From the NCBI GenBank assembly GCA_038135065.1, contig JAYPWI010000002.1, forward strand, positions 1 to 64,000: a stretch of 64,000 nucleotides of DNA. Direction: 5' to 3'. The notes under the pieces were generated by a model. That model did not search any database, had not been told where the DNA came from, and was given only the letters and a program-made list of their open reading frames with translations. This stretch comes from JAYPWI01 sp038135065 (GTDB lineage: Bacteria; Actinomycetota; Acidimicrobiia; Acidimicrobiales; Poriferisodalaceae). Position 1 is the first letter of the stretch. The number at the start of each line of letters is the position of its first letter. Shown piece after piece: positions 63,575 to 64,000 of the stretch. A program made the position numbers and the translations under genes.

Positions 63575-64000
63575 ATGCCATCGAATGCGCCGACCCGCTT
63601 GAGGTTCGCCCCCGCGCCGACCGGGTTCCTGCATCTGGGATCCGCCCGTACGGCGCTGTTCAACTGGCTCTATGCGCGCCACACGGGTGGCGAGCTGGTG
63701 CTTCGCATCGAAGACACGAACGCCGAGCTCACCCGCCCGGAGTTGATCGACAACATCTTCCGGTCGCTCGAGTGGTTGGGTATCGATTGGGACGGCGAAC
63801 CGGTACGGCAGAGCCAGAGAGGCCATCTCTACGACGACGCAGTCGAGCGCTGGCTCGACGAGGGTCGAGCGTATGTTGACGACGGAGCGGTTCGATTCAG
63901 GGTCCCCGACGATGGCGTCACCGCGTGGGACGACCTCGTCCGCGGGCGTATCGAGTTCGAGCATCGCCATATCGAGGACTTCGTGGTGCGCCGGAGCGAC
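63575..64000 (+). CDS. gltX: Glutamyl-tRNA synthetase, N-terminal part (continues past window), lacking the connective/zinc insert
   Basis: The first 142 residues are visible. The class I motif is APTGFLHLGSARTALFNWL (HIGH-type), followed by LVLRIEDTNAELTRPE, EWLGIDWDGEPVRQS and, later, VRGRIEFEHRHIEDFVVRRSD. In usual GluRS about 45 residues, including the Cys-rich zinc finger and YDGxCR, lie between EGxAY and VRF. Here DEGRAY (95-100) is joined to VDDGAVRF (101-108) almost directly. Because GatCAB is present, a non-discriminating GluRS is expected; whether this shortened copy fills that role or is a paralogue cannot be told. GGGAG is 9 bases before the ATG. Confidence 0.88.
   Translation, partial: MPSNAPTRLRFAPAPTGFLHLGSARTALFNWLYARHTGGELVLRIEDTNAELTRPELIDNIFRSLEWLGIDWDGEPVRQSQRGHLYDDAVERWLDEGRAYVDDGAVRFRVPDDGVTAWDDLVRGRIEFEHRHIEDFVVRRSD

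Overview
High-GC DNA from an actinobacterium, most likely an uncultured member of class Acidimicrobiia or a close relative. This placement is inferred from gene content: a mycobacterial-type serC, a PASTA-domain Ser/Thr kinase, a MoxR/DUF58/DUF4129/DUF4350/SpoIIM/RDD block like that of mycobacteria, a MurA with Asp at the fosfomycin-target Cys, proteins of the mycothiol-dependent isomerase superfamily, and many genes whose start codon lies 6-8 nt after a TANNNT -10 box (leaderless style). Five runs of N (four of exactly 10) indicate a scaffolded, probably metagenome-derived assembly. No rRNA, tRNA, CRISPR array, insertion sequence or prophage was seen.

Layout. 1-7.7 kb: envelope genes, comprising a secreted protein with one intact and one dead SGNH domain plus FnIII repeats, a tiny LAXTG-type surface protein, a DUF4012 protein, a WecA-like glycan-initiating transferase and a polyprenyl sugar transferase. 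7.9-15.4 kb: complete ATP synthase operon (atpZ-like, atpI, B, E, F, H, A, G, D, C), interrupted in atpH and atpG by gaps and in atpG also by an in-frame TAA. 15.4-25.9 kb: a HisI-family protein, glpX, a J-domain protein, lhgO-like oxidase, a crotonase, an MFS transporter, murA, meaB and an SRPBCC-kinase fusion with a methyltransferase. 26.0-32.6 kb: the MoxR block. 32.6-44.9 kb: cysteine desulfurase-mnmA, ligA, the PASTA kinase, an SCP2-domain protein, a ferredoxin, gatCAB and a DUF4332 protein. 44.9-47.6 kb: a MATE exporter with a PQQ-type sugar dehydrogenase.

47.6-61.8 kb is a biosynthetic region: ilvBNC behind a textbook ribosome-mediated attenuator, serC, an aspartate-type aminotransferase, serA, leuCD, leuB and cimA. 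Together LeuCDB, CimA and IlvBNC support isoleucine synthesis from pyruvate via citramalate as well as steps of valine and leucine synthesis. The window ends with three small conserved genes and the start of a gltX that lacks the usual connective/zinc insert.

The most notable observations are the ilv attenuator with its valine-rich leader peptide, the set of twelve probable leaderless promoters (two built into the upstream gene's TAG stop), the paired live/dead SGNH domains, an Asp-to-Asn change in the sugar-transferase catalytic dyad, the shortened GltX, and the atpG nonsense codon beside a gap. No clearly new multi-gene system was found; the SRPBCC-kinase/methyltransferase pair is the least explained unit.
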